Below the pieces are notes generated by a model that did no database searches, was not told where the DNA came from, and worked only from the letters and a program-made list of their open reading frames with translations. Position numbers and translations under genes: made by a program. From Leeuwenhoekiella sp. MAR_2009_132 (GTDB lineage Bacteria; Bacteroidota; Bacteroidia; Flavobacteriales; Flavobacteriaceae): DNA of 64,000 nucleotides. Each line of letters begins with the position of its first letter. Position 1 is the first letter of the stretch. Of the stretch, positions 1 to 9,088 are shown one piece after another. The stretch is from positions 2,056,001 through 2,120,000 of the forward strand of contig NZ_JHZY01000004.1 of the NCBI RefSeq assembly GCF_000687915.1, given 5' to 3'.

Positions 1-1
1 A

Positions 2-655
2 GAAAATCAGTTTACAGGTTTATTACTTAAGGTAAATGAGACTGAAGTGTGGGTAAAACTCATTGGTTCTTTCAATGCTTATAACGTACTGGCTATTTAT
101 GCCGCAGCAGAGTTACTGGGTTTAACGCAGATTGAAGCACTTCAGTATTTGTCTGAATTAACTAGTGTAAGCGGAAGATTTCAGTATTTAATTTCAGCAA
201 AAAAAATTACAGCGATTGTAGATTATGCACATACACCAGATGCATTAAAAAACGTGCTTGAGACGATTAATGACATCCGTACAAAAAATGAAAACCTGAT
301 CACGGTTGTAGGCTGTGGTGGTGACCGAGATCGCACTAAGCGTCCTGTTATGGGCAAGATTGCGGCAGCTTTAAGTACAAAGGTAATTTTCACGAGTGAC
401 AACCCACGTAGTGAAGATCCTGAGGCTATAATTGAAGAAATAGAAAAAGGTGTAGAACCTCTAGATTATAAAAAGACACTTTCAATTACGTCACGAAAAC
501 AAGCTATTAAAACGGCTTGTCAAATGGCAGAAGAGAATGATATCATCTTAATCGCCGGGAAAGGTCATGAAACCTACCAGGAGATAAAAGGAGAGCGAAC
601 CGATTTTGATGATTTCAAAATTGTGCAAGAACTGTTAACTGAACTGAATAAATAA
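2..655 (+). CDS. murE: MurE, UDP-MurNAc-tripeptide synthetase (5' truncated by window edge)
   Basis: C-terminal part (217 residues) of the cytoplasmic ligase that adds the third stem-peptide amino acid to UDP-MurNAc-L-Ala-D-Glu. The frame is open from base 2, so the N-terminal and most of the ATP-binding domain lie outside the window. A GTG at base 47 is internal and not the start. Visible Mur-ligase landmarks are FNAYN, DYAHTPDAL, GCGGDRDRTKRP and DNPR (about bases 400-411). DNPR is the motif that in this family goes with meso-diaminopimelate rather than lysine, so the peptidoglycan is probably DAP type. It is the first visible gene of the dcw cluster and is followed after 38 bases by mraY on the same strand. 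Confidence 0.95.
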   Translation, partial: ENQFTGLLLKVNETEVWVKLIGSFNAYNVLAIYAAAELLGLTQIEALQYLSELTSVSGRFQYLISAKKITAIVDYAHTPDALKNVLETINDIRTKNENLITVVGCGGDRDRTKRPVMGKIAAALSTKVIFTSDNPRSEDPEAIIEEIEKGVEPLDYKKTLSITSRKQAIKTACQMAEENDIILIAGKGHETYQEIKGERTDFDDFKIVQELLTELNK

Positions 656-693
656 GTCAAAAACGCACATCGCGTAATTGAATTTTTAAAAAT

Positions 694-1926
694 ATGCTGT
701 TTTACTTTTTTGAATATTTAGAGCGTACATACAACTTCCCGGGAGCAAGTCTCTTTGGGTTCATTACGTTTAGGGCGGCTATTGCGATTTTAATGTCGTT
801 AGCAATCTCGACAATTTGGGGAAAGCGCATCATTGTTTATTTACAACGTAAACAATTGGGTGAATCTATACGAGATCTTGGTTTAGAAGGTCAGGTAGAA
901 AAGGCAGGTACTCCTACAATGGGAGGTTTAATTATAATTCTTGCAACGTTAATACCGGTTTTATTGCTTGCTAAACTCGAGAATATTTATGTCATTCTTT
1001 TAATTGTAACCACCCTGTGGATGGGGGCCATTGGTTTTATGGATGACTACCTAAAAATTAAAAAGAAAAACAAAGAAGGACTTCAGGGAAAGTTTAAAAT
1101 ATTTGGTCAGATAGGACTGGGTGTTATTGTAGGGGCAACCATGTTTTTTCACCCGGGAATTACAGTAAAAAAAGAATTAGCAAATAACCCGGTTCAACAA
1201 GAAGAGTTAGTTGATAGCAGCGCGCGTGAATTTTCTTCGGAAGAAAAAGCATTGACAACAACTATCCCGTTTGTCAAAAACAATGAGATAGACTACAGTA
1301 TTCTGGTAAGTTGGTTAGGTCCAGATTATTTAAAATACTCGTGGTTGCTGTTTATACCTATTGTGATTTTTATTGTGACAGCAGTTTCTAATGGTGCAAA
1401 TCTCACCGATGGTATAGATGGACTCGCAGCGGGTTCTTCGGCTATAATTGTGTTGACCCTGGGGATTTTTGCATGGGTTTCTGGTAACATCATATTTAGT
1501 GATTATTTAGATGTTATGTATATCCCGAGATCTGGGGAGATGGTAATTTTTATAACCGCTTTTGTGGGAGCCTTAGTTGGTTTTCTTTGGTACAACACCT
1601 ATCCGGCTCAAGTGTTTATGGGAGATACTGGGAGTTTAACTATTGGAGGGATTATCGCAGTGATCGCAATTGCGATTCGTAAAGAATTACTAATACCTAT
1701 ACTTTGCGGAATTTTCTTTATGGAAACCCTGTCAGTAATGTTGCAAGTGAGCTGGTTTAAATACACCAAGAAAAAATCTGGTGAAGGGCGTCGTATATTT
1801 TTAATGTCACCCTTGCATCATCATTACCAGAAGAAAGGGATTCATGAGAGTAAGATTGTTACCCGTTTTTGGATTATTGGCATTTTACTAGCCATTATCA
1901 CGATTGTAACCTTAAAAGTTAGGTAG
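694..1926 (+). CDS. mraY: MraY, phospho-MurNAc-pentapeptide translocase
   Basis: Integral membrane enzyme that moves phospho-MurNAc-pentapeptide from UDP to undecaprenyl phosphate, giving lipid I. About ten hydrophobic segments are visible. Family motifs are present: FMDDYLK (aspartates near residues 116-117), [10 protein letters not shown] (about 236-246), FMGDTGS (about 308) and [10 protein letters not shown] (about 374). At 410 residues it is some 50 longer than the Escherichia coli enzyme. The extra piece is a hydrophilic insert at about residues 157-205, which I take to be the usual Bacteroidota version rather than a fusion. It ends directly at the murD start (no gap), so the two are probably co-translated. 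Confidence 0.97.
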   Translation: MLFYFFEYLERTYNFPGASLFGFITFRAAIAILMSLAISTIWGKRIIVYLQRKQLGESIRDLGLEGQVEKAGTPTMGGLIIILATLIPVLLLAKLENIYVILLIVTTLWMGAIGFMDDYLKIKKKNKEGLQGKFKIFGQIGLGVIVGATMFFHPGITVKKELANNPVQQEELVDSSAREFSSEEKALTTTIPFVKNNEIDYSILVSWLGPDYLKYSWLLFIPIVIFIVTAVSNGANLTDGIDGLAAGSSAIIVLTLGIFAWVSGNIIFSDYLDVMYIPRSGEMVIFITAFVGALVGFLWYNTYPAQVFMGDTGSLTIGGIIAVIAIAIRKELLIPILCGIFFMETLSVMLQVSWFKYTKKKSGEGRRIFLMSPLHHHYQKKGIHESKIVTRFWIIGILLAIITIVTLKVR

Positions 1927-3261
1927 ATGAAACGGTTAGTGGTTTTAGGAGGTGGAGAGAGCGGAGTAGGGACCGCGATTTTAGGTAAAAAGCAAGGGTT
2001 TGAAGTTTTTGTATCTGACTTCGGGAAGATAAAAGCTAAATACCGCGACGTTCTTAAAGAGTTTGAGATTGAATGGGAAGATGACGGTCATACCGAAGCT
2101 AAAATCTTAAATGCAGACTTGGTTATGAAAAGTCCGGGGATTCCTGATAAAGCACCATTAATAAAAGCCCTGGTAGCTAACGGAGTTTCGGTGATCTCAG
2201 AAATTGAGTTTGCTGCGAGATATACTAAAGCTACTTTGGTAGGTATTACAGGAAGCAATGGTAAGACCACCACGACTATGCTTATGGCGCATATTTTAAA
2301 GCAGGCAGGTTTAAAGAGCGTGGCTGCCGGAAATATAGGTGACAGTTTTGCAAAATGGGTTGCGGTAGATGATCAGGATTATTATGCCCTCGAGATTAGT
2401 AGCTTTCAATTAGATGGAATCACCAGTTTTGCGCCGCACATCGCCATACTCATGAATATTACGCCAGATCATCTGGACAGATATGAATACGAATTTGAAA
2501 ATTATATCCGGTCAAAATTCCGCATAGCGGAAAATCAAACCGAAAATGATTTTTTGATTTACGATGCAGATGACCCCGTGATTACAGAATGGTTAGAAAA
2601 GCACCCGGTCAAATCGACACTGATGCCTTTTTCAATATCAAAAGAACTAAAACAAGGAGCGTTTTACGCTAACGAAGAAATAAACATATTAACTGACGAT
2701 ACGAGAATGACTATGTCAACAAAAAAATTAGAAATAAAAGGTGCTCATAATACTAAAAATGCAATGGCAGCAGCGACAGCTTCTCGACTACTAAGTATTC
2801 GTAAAGCTACTATACGAGAATCTTTAGAAGGTTTTCAAGGTGTAGAACATCGCTTAGAACACGTATTAAAGATTAATAACGTGTCATATATAAATGATTC
2901 AAAAGCAACTAACGTAAATGCTACATTTTATGCCTTAGACAGCATGAGTGCACCTACAGTTTGGATAGTGGGTGGTGTAGATAAGGGGAATGACTATAAA
3001 GACCTTTTTCCCTTAGTGAACGAGAAAGTGAAAGCTATAATTTGCCTGGGTGTAGATAATGCCAAATTGTTACACACCTTTGGTAACATGGTAGAAACTA
3101 TTATTGAGACCGAATCTATTTCTGAGGCGGTTAAAATCGCATATAAGTTAACAGATAAGGGAGATAATGTATTGTTATCACCAGCTTGTGCAAGTTTTGA
3201 TTTGTTTGAAAATTACGAGGATCGTGGTAGACAATTCAAAAATGCAGTAAGAAATTTATAA
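1927..3261 (+). CDS. murD: MurD, UDP-MurNAc-L-Ala:D-Glu ligase
   Basis: Cytoplasmic ATP-dependent ligase adding D-glutamate to UDP-MurNAc-L-alanine. 444 residues, normal for the family. The N-terminus is a Rossmann-like UDP-binding domain with GGGESGVG. The central domain has the P-loop GITGSNGKTTTT (about residues 106-117), and later come NITPDHLDRY and, in the C-terminal domain, NDSKATN and LLSPACASFD. The ATG immediately follows the mraY stop. Part of the dcw transcription unit; ftsW follows after 34 bases. Confidence 0.97.
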   Translation: MKRLVVLGGGESGVGTAILGKKQGFEVFVSDFGKIKAKYRDVLKEFEIEWEDDGHTEAKILNADLVMKSPGIPDKAPLIKALVANGVSVISEIEFAARYTKATLVGITGSNGKTTTTMLMAHILKQAGLKSVAAGNIGDSFAKWVAVDDQDYYALEISSFQLDGITSFAPHIAILMNITPDHLDRYEYEFENYIRSKFRIAENQTENDFLIYDADDPVITEWLEKHPVKSTLMPFSISKELKQGAFYANEEINILTDDTRMTMSTKKLEIKGAHNTKNAMAAATASRLLSIRKATIRESLEGFQGVEHRLEHVLKINNVSYINDSKATNVNATFYALDSMSAPTVWIVGGVDKGNDYKDLFPLVNEKVKAIICLGVDNAKLLHTFGNMVETIIETESISEAVKIAYKLTDKGDNVLLSPACASFDLFENYEDRGRQFKNAVRNL

Positions 3262-3295
3262 AACTGAATCTTTAATTAGAAACTAAGAAGCTAAG

Positions 3296-4500
3296 TTGAG
3301 TACATCAAAAAACATATTTGCCACTTTAAAAGGAGATCGCTCTATATGGGCTATCACTGCATTTTTGGCGTTGTTTTCTTTTTTACCGGTATTTAGTGCT
3401 AGTAGTAATCTTGCTTATTTGTATGGTGGTAATGGGGATACATTCCCATATTTATTACGTCATTTTATGCATTTGGTTTTGGGTTTTGCGATTATTTATG
3501 GCATACACAAAGTGCCCTCGCATTATTTTAAAGGCCTCTCAATTATAGGTATCCCTATCGTAATTATTCTTTTGATAATTACAATGGCTCAGGGTACGGT
3601 GATAGACGGCTCTAATGCCAGTAGATGGATTAAAGTGCCATTTGTTGGGATTACGTTTCAAACTTCTACGCTGGCTTCGGTTGTATTGATGATTTATATA
3701 GCACGCTATCTTTCTCGAATTAAGGATAAAACAATCACCTTTAAAGAGAGTATTTTGCCGCTTTGGGTGCCTGTTGCGCTTATTTTAGGAATGATATTGC
3801 CGGCTAACTTTTCTACTACTGCAATCATATTTGTAATGGTATTAACGCTGGTTTTTCTGGGAGGATATCCCATCAAATATTTATCGATTATTGTAGCCAC
3901 AGGTTTGCTCGCATTAACTTTATTTATTCTCGCAGCAAAAGCATTTCCGGGAGTTTTTCCTAACCGCGTTGATACGTGGATTAGTCGTATAGACAGTTTT
4001 TCTGATGATGAAGACAGCGAGGGTGATTACCAGATTGAGAAAGCAAAAATAGCGATTGCAACCGGTGGTCTTGTAGGTATGGGCCGGGCAAAAGTATTCA
4101 GAAGAATTTTTTACCCCAGTCATCTTCAGATTTTATCTATGCGATAATTGTTGAAGAATTTGGTCTAATAGGCGGGTTAACGCTTTTAGTAATGTATTTA
4201 CTATTGCTTTTTAGAATACTGGTTATTGCTAACAAAGCGCCAACTGTATTTGGTAAACTGGCTGTTATAGGAGTAGGTATTCCTATTGTATTTCAGGCAT
4301 TAATTAATATGGCTGTAGCTGTAGAATTATTTCCGGTTACGGGACAAACATTGCCGCTTGTAAGTAGTGGTGGTACTTCAATCTGGATGACCTGCTTAGC
4401 GATAGGCATTATACTTAGCGTAAGTGTAAAACGAGATGAAGTGCGAGTTAAGGAAGAAGACGAGATGAATCCGCTTGATATTTTAAGCGAAACGATTTAA
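3296..4500 (+). CDS. ftsW: FtsW, septal lipid II polymerase (SEDS), interrupted by a one-base frameshift
   Basis: SEDS-family membrane glycosyltransferase that polymerises lipid II at the division site. The frame from the TTG at 3296 gives about 260 correct residues (SASSNLAYL, then DSFSD and GGLVGMG) and then runs into a stop at 4147. The true continuation is one frame back: from base 4084 it reads PGKSIQKNFLPQSSSDFIYA and on through PLVSSGGTS to the stop at 4500. Adding one base within 4081-4084 restores a full FtsW of about 400 residues, including the conserved PGKS and SSSDF stretch. There is no decay elsewhere and the gene is normally essential, so a lost G in a G run (assembly error) is more likely than a real lesion. 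The start is a TTG; no better ATG exists. Lies between murD and murG as usual. Confidence 0.9.
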
Positions 4501-4516
4501 AAGACATTAATAAGAT

Positions 4517-5611
4517 TTGAAAAACTATAAATTCATACTATCAGGTGGCGGAACCGGCGGGCATATTTACCCGGCTATTGCTATTGCAGAGGCTTTAAAA
4601 GAAAAATATCCGCAAGCGGAATTTCTCTTTGTAGGGTCTCAGGATCGTATGGAAATGGAAAAAGTACCGGCAGCCGGCTATACGATTGAAGGATTATGGA
4701 TCGCAGGTTTGCAACGTAAACTCACCTGGTCAAACTTAATGTTTCCATTTAAATTAATGAGTAGTTTGTTCAAGTCTGCTAAGATAATTAGAAGGTTTAA
4801 GCCTGATGCAGTTATAGGAACCGGTGGTTTTGCAAGCGGACCGTTACTGGAGATGGCAACACGTTTAAAAGTACCCGCATTAATTCAAGAGCAAAATAGT
4901 TTTGCAGGTATTACCAATAAACTTTTAGCTAAAAAAGTGCAGAAGATTTGTGTAGCTTATGAAAATATGCAGCAATTCTTTCCGCAGCAAAAAATTGTAA
5001 TTACAGGTAATCCTGTGCGTCAGGATTTATTAGATATAGATTCTAAACGAAATGAAGCACTAGAAAAATTTAAGCTTGATAGCTCTAAAAAAACTCTTCT
5101 AATTCTTGGTGGGAGCTTAGGAGCTCGGGCAATAAATAAATTAATAGATCAGGAATTACAATTTATTTTAGATAAAGACGTACAGGTTTTATGGCAATGC
5201 GGTAAGATGTATTTTGAAGAATATAAAACACACAATACTGCCAGTAATGTACAGGTTGTACCTTTTATTGATAAGATGGATTTAGCGTATGCAGCTGCAG
5301 ATGTAATCATAAGCAGAGCAGGTGCAGGATCTGTTTCTGAACTAGCACTTGTAGGAAAGCCTGTGATTTTTATTCCATCACCTAATGTAGCAGAAGATCA
5401 TCAAACTAAAAATGCAGAAGCCATTGTCGCTAAAGACGCTGCGATTTTAATCAAGGAAAGCGAACTGGCAACAGTTTTTAAAACTGAATTTTCAAAGCTA
5501 GTTTCAGATGAAGACAGACAGCAGGTTTTGGGCTCAAATTTTAAAAAATTAGCATTGCCTGAGGCCACTCAAAAAATTGTAAACGAAGTAGAAAGGCTAC
5601 TTAATAAATAA
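4517..5611 (+). CDS. murG: MurG, lipid I GlcNAc transferase
   Basis: Peripheral membrane glycosyltransferase (GT28) that adds GlcNAc from UDP-GlcNAc to lipid I, giving lipid II. The N-terminal acceptor loop [11 protein letters not shown] is at about residues 9-19; GTGGFASGP and QEQNSFAG (about 125) follow; the C-terminal donor domain shows [15 protein letters not shown] and [11 protein letters not shown]. 364 residues, normal. The start is TTG: it gives the expected N-terminus [12 protein letters not shown], and no upstream ATG is in frame. 16 bases follow the ftsW stop. Confidence 0.97.
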   Translation: MKNYKFILSGGGTGGHIYPAIAIAEALKEKYPQAEFLFVGSQDRMEMEKVPAAGYTIEGLWIAGLQRKLTWSNLMFPFKLMSSLFKSAKIIRRFKPDAVIGTGGFASGPLLEMATRLKVPALIQEQNSFAGITNKLLAKKVQKICVAYENMQQFFPQQKIVITGNPVRQDLLDIDSKRNEALEKFKLDSSKKTLLILGGSLGARAINKLIDQELQFILDKDVQVLWQCGKMYFEEYKTHNTASNVQVVPFIDKMDLAYAAADVIISRAGAGSVSELALVGKPVIFIPSPNVAEDHQTKNAEAIVAKDAAILIKESELATVFKTEFSKLVSDEDRQQVLGSNFKKLALPEATQKIVNEVERLLNK

Positions 5612-5624
5612 TAAAATAAGAGCA

Positions 5625-6974
5625 TTGAATAAGTTAAACTACATATCTAATTTTTACTTTATCGGCATTGGCGGTATAGGTATGAGTGCGTTAGCTCGTT
5701 ATTTTAAAGCAGCAGGTAAAAACGTTGCGGGTTATGATAAAACACCTTCAGGTATTACTTCCTCATTAGAAGAATTAGGTATTGCTATTACGTTTAAAGA
5801 TTCGGTAGAAGAGATTCCTTCTATATATAAAGATATAGAGCATACACTCGTGGTTTATACACCTGCGGTGCCTAAGAATCACGCGGGCTATCAATTTTTT
5901 ATTCAGTATAATTTCAACATCTTAAAACGTGCAGAAGTACTGGGGATGTTGACTCAGGAGAAATTTTGTCTAGCCGTCGCAGGTACTCACGGTAAGACGA
6001 CCACAAGTGCTATGTTAGGCCACTTAATGGCAGCTTGTGAATTGCCGGTAACCGCATTTTTAGGTGGCATCGCAGAAAATTATCAAAGTAATTTAATACA
6101 GCAGGGAGAAGAGATTGTTGTGGTAGAGGCAGATGAGTTTGATCGCTCATTTATGCAGCTTTATCCTAATATTGCTGCCATTACGTCTATGGATGCTGAT
6201 CATCTCGATATTTATGGAGATGCAGAAACCCTACAGCAAAGTTTTAGAGATTTTGCAGCACAGGTAAAAGAAGACGGAATACTCTTTGTAGCCAATGGCT
6301 TGCCTTTAACAGGTATTACAGTAGGAATTGAAGATGACGCTGTATATACAGCAATAAATGTAAATATAGAAAACGGAGCGTATCATTTTGATCTAAAACA
6401 TCCTGATGGTTTGCTTAAAGATTTGGCGCTTAACCTGCCTGGTAGACATAACTTGTCTAACGCGATAACAGCTTTGGCGATGGCTTTAAAATACGGCTGC
6501 CCTGCCGAAAAGCTCGCCAAAGCGCTATTCGCATTTAAAGGGGTTAATCGCAGATTTAAGTATAGAATAAATACAGCAGAACACGTGCTTATTGATGATT
6601 ATGCACATCATCCTACAGAAATTGATGCAGTGCATGATGCCGTACGCGAGATGTATCCTAACAGACGGGTTTTAGCTGTTTTTCAACCACATCTTTACAG
6701 TCGTACCCGCGATTTTATGGAGGAGTTTGCACGCAGTTTATCTCAGTTTGACGAATTACTTTTACTAGATATTTATCCTGCTCGCGAAGAGCCAATAGTG
6801 GGAGTAAATTCTCAAGAATTAATTAATCTAGTTACCAGTCCTAGAAAACAGCTCGTGAGTAAGAATGAGCTTGAGGTAAAAATGAGAGAGTCTAAGGCAA
6901 CTATTAAAGTAATGATGGGAGCCGGCGATATTGGAGAAGAGATATTAAAAATCACTAAAAAATTCAGCAGATGA
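5625..6974 (+). CDS. murC: MurC, UDP-MurNAc:L-Ala ligase
   Basis: Cytoplasmic ATP-dependent ligase for the first amino acid of the stem peptide. 449 residues. Motifs: GIGGIGMSALARYF near the N-terminus, P-loop GTHGKTTTS (about 120-128), EADEFDRSF, DADHLDIYG, and DDYAHHPTEI (about 324) in the C-terminal ligase domain. The start is TTG and gives the family-typical N-terminus. The stop overlaps the ftsQ start by four bases (ATGA), so ftsQ is probably translationally coupled. Confidence 0.97.
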   Translation: MNKLNYISNFYFIGIGGIGMSALARYFKAAGKNVAGYDKTPSGITSSLEELGIAITFKDSVEEIPSIYKDIEHTLVVYTPAVPKNHAGYQFFIQYNFNILKRAEVLGMLTQEKFCLAVAGTHGKTTTSAMLGHLMAACELPVTAFLGGIAENYQSNLIQQGEEIVVVEADEFDRSFMQLYPNIAAITSMDADHLDIYGDAETLQQSFRDFAAQVKEDGILFVANGLPLTGITVGIEDDAVYTAINVNIENGAYHFDLKHPDGLLKDLALNLPGRHNLSNAITALAMALKYGCPAEKLAKALFAFKGVNRRFKYRINTAEHVLIDDYAHHPTEIDAVHDAVREMYPNRRVLAVFQPHLYSRTRDFMEEFARSLSQFDELLLLDIYPAREEPIVGVNSQELINLVTSPRKQLVSKNELEVKMRESKATIKVMMGAGDIGEEILKITKKFSR

Positions 6975-7687
6975 AAATAGGGTGGTTTTACATACGTATG
7001 ATCGGTTTAGTGCTAATAACGCTGTTTTTAGTTGCATTTTCGCACAAGCGTAATGCAGACCGAAAAATCAAGGAGGTAAAGGTGAATTTTGAAGCCGGAG
7101 CAAATCTTTTTATCACTGCAGAAACGGTTGATAAATTGTTGATACAAAATGGAAAACCTCTGGAGGGACAGCCTAAAGATATTCTAGTTTTGAAAAATTT
7201 AGAGGCAACGCTAGATTCGCACGCAATGATTTCTGATGCAGATGTTTACCTAACCTTAGATGGGGTTTTAGGTGCAACGGTTAGGCAACGAAAACCACTA
7301 GGTCGCGTGCAGGCACAAAAACCGTATTATATAGATGAGCAAGGTGTAGCAATGCCCTTATCATCTAATTATTCTGCTCGAGTACCCTTAATTGAAGGAG
7401 TTTCAAAAGAGCAGATAGGAGAGGTTTACCCTTTATTAAAATATTTACAGCAAGACGATTTACTTGCAACGCAAGTGATAGGTATAAGCCGAAATCAAAA
7501 TGGAGACTATAGTTTAACGCCTCGGGTGTTAAACTATAACATCAGTTTAGGAAAGATTAAAGATTTGCAAAGCAAGTTTGCAAACTATAAAGCTTTTTAT
7601 CAAAAGGCGATTAAAGACAATAGTCTCACCGTATATAAAAATATAGATCTGCGGTTTAAAGGGCAGGTAGTTGGGACAAAATTTTAA
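6971..7687 (+). CDS. ftsQ: FtsQ-like cell division protein
   Basis: Bitopic inner-membrane divisome protein: one N-terminal membrane segment (about residues 7-23), then an extracytoplasmic part. The sequence is weakly conserved, as is normal for FtsQ. The call rests on length (238), topology, a POTRA-like region after the membrane segment, the GATVRQRKPLGRV and YIDEQGVAMPLS stretches that match the DivIB/FtsQ beta domain, and position between murC and ftsA. ATGA overlap with murC; ftsA starts three bases after its stop. Confidence 0.9.
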   Translation: MKIGWFYIRMIGLVLITLFLVAFSHKRNADRKIKEVKVNFEAGANLFITAETVDKLLIQNGKPLEGQPKDILVLKNLEATLDSHAMISDADVYLTLDGVLGATVRQRKPLGRVQAQKPYYIDEQGVAMPLSSNYSARVPLIEGVSKEQIGEVYPLLKYLQQDDLLATQVIGISRNQNGDYSLTPRVLNYNISLGKIKDLQSKFANYKAFYQKAIKDNSLTVYKNIDLRFKGQVVGTKF

Positions 7688-7690
7688 GTT

Positions 7691-9037
7691 ATGGAGCAGA
7701 AAGACATAGCAGTAGGATTAGACATTGGTACTACCAAGATTGTCGCTATGATAGGTCGTTATAACGAATATCATAAATTAGAAATTCTGGGAATCGGAAA
7801 ATCTAAAAGTCTTGGTGTGCATAGGGGTGTTGTAAATAACATTACACAAACCATACAGTCTATTCAGCAGGCGGTGCAGGAAGCAGAGAGTGTGTCTGGC
7901 ATGAAGATTGAAGATGTAGTCGTAGGTATTGCTGGGCAACACATACGTAGTTTGCAACATAGCGATTACATAACCCGCGCAGACGCAGATCAGGTTATAG
8001 GGCCTCGAGATATAGATATGCTGTGCAATCAGGTACATAAACTGGTAATGCTTCCGGGAGAAGAGATCATTCACGTGCTTCCACAAGAATATAAAGTAGA
8101 CGGTCAAGCCGAGATCACACAGCCTATTGGGATGTATGGCGGCAGACTCGAAGCAAATTTTCACGTGGTTGTAGGTCAGGTTAGTAGCATACGCAACATA
8201 GGCCGTTGTGTAAAAAGTGCCGGTCTTAATCTTGATAAAATTACTTTAGAGCCTTTAGCTTCCGCGAATGCGGTATTAAGTCAGGAGGAAAAAGAAGCAG
8301 GTGTGGCTTTAATAGATATTGGTGGAGGTACAACAGATCTTGCCATTTTTAAAGATGGTATCATTAGACATACAGCCGTAATTCCTTTTGGAGGTAATGT
8401 GATTACTGAAGATATTAAAGAGGGCTGCAGTATTATTGAAAAGCAGGCAGAGCTTCTTAAAATTAAGTTTGGTTCTGCGTGGCCGGGAGAAAATAAAGAC
8501 AACGAGATTGTTTCTATACCTGGATTACGCGGTAGAGAGCCTAAAGAAATTACGCTTAAAAACTTATCTAAGATCATTCACGCACGCGTCGTAGAGATCG
8601 TTGAGCAGGTATATCTCGAGATTAAAAATTATGGTCACGAGGAGCAAAAGAAAAAACTAATTGCTGGTATTGTTTTAACAGGAGGTGGCTCCCAGCTTAA
8701 ACATTTAAAGCAACTTGTAGAATACATCACTGGGATGGATACGCGTATTGGCTATCCTAACGAGCATTTAGCAGGTGATAGTGATTCTGAGACCACAAGT
8801 CCCTTGTATGCAACTGCTGTAGGTCTTGTAATGAATAGTCTTGAGCATCGCCAAAATGAGCCCGAAGCACAACAGGATACAGCAATTGTAGAAGAGGAGG
8901 TGCCTGTAGAAGAGCCAGAAGTACAACTTGATCAAGATGATGAAGAGATTGAGCAACCCAAAGAGAAGAAAATACGCAAAAGCATCTTTGATACCTGGGC
9001 AGAAAAGTTCAAGGATTTCTTAGATAATGCAGAATAA
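7691..9037 (+). CDS. ftsA: FtsA, actin-like membrane tether of the Z ring
   Basis: Actin-fold ATPase that links FtsZ to the membrane. 448 residues. The ATP-binding signatures GLDIGTTKI (about residues 8-16), ALIDIGGGTTDLAIF (about 205-219) and VLTGGGSQLKHL (about 327-338) are clear. The C-terminus has a very acidic, Glu/Pro-rich stretch (about 385-425) followed by a short basic amphipathic segment ending in FKDFLDNAE, the expected membrane-targeting helix. It sits directly before ftsZ, with a 51-base gap. Confidence 0.97.
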   Translation: MEQKDIAVGLDIGTTKIVAMIGRYNEYHKLEILGIGKSKSLGVHRGVVNNITQTIQSIQQAVQEAESVSGMKIEDVVVGIAGQHIRSLQHSDYITRADADQVIGPRDIDMLCNQVHKLVMLPGEEIIHVLPQEYKVDGQAEITQPIGMYGGRLEANFHVVVGQVSSIRNIGRCVKSAGLNLDKITLEPLASANAVLSQEEKEAGVALIDIGGGTTDLAIFKDGIIRHTAVIPFGGNVITEDIKEGCSIIEKQAELLKIKFGSAWPGENKDNEIVSIPGLRGREPKEITLKNLSKIIHARVVEIVEQVYLEIKNYGHEEQKKKLIAGIVLTGGGSQLKHLKQLVEYITGMDTRIGYPNEHLAGDSDSETTSPLYATAVGLVMNSLEHRQNEPEAQQDTAIVEEEVPVEEPEVQLDQDDEEIEQPKEKKIRKSIFDTWAEKFKDFLDNAE

Positions 9038-9088
9038 AGAATTGAAAAAGAAAAACATCCAACTAATAAACCGGTAAAACGATATATT

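Noticed and set aside
4081..4095. Programmed -1 frameshift in ftsW at the AAAA run
   Set aside because: The second frame already encodes the conserved PG residues before the A run, so slippage there would give RAK, not PGK. A missing base upstream explains the data better.
7778..8164. 128-codon minus-strand ORF inside ftsA
   Set aside because: Shadow of the ftsA coding frame with unstructured, Cys/His/Tyr-rich composition. Similar antisense frames in icmF, katG, ftsH and others were rejected for the same reason.
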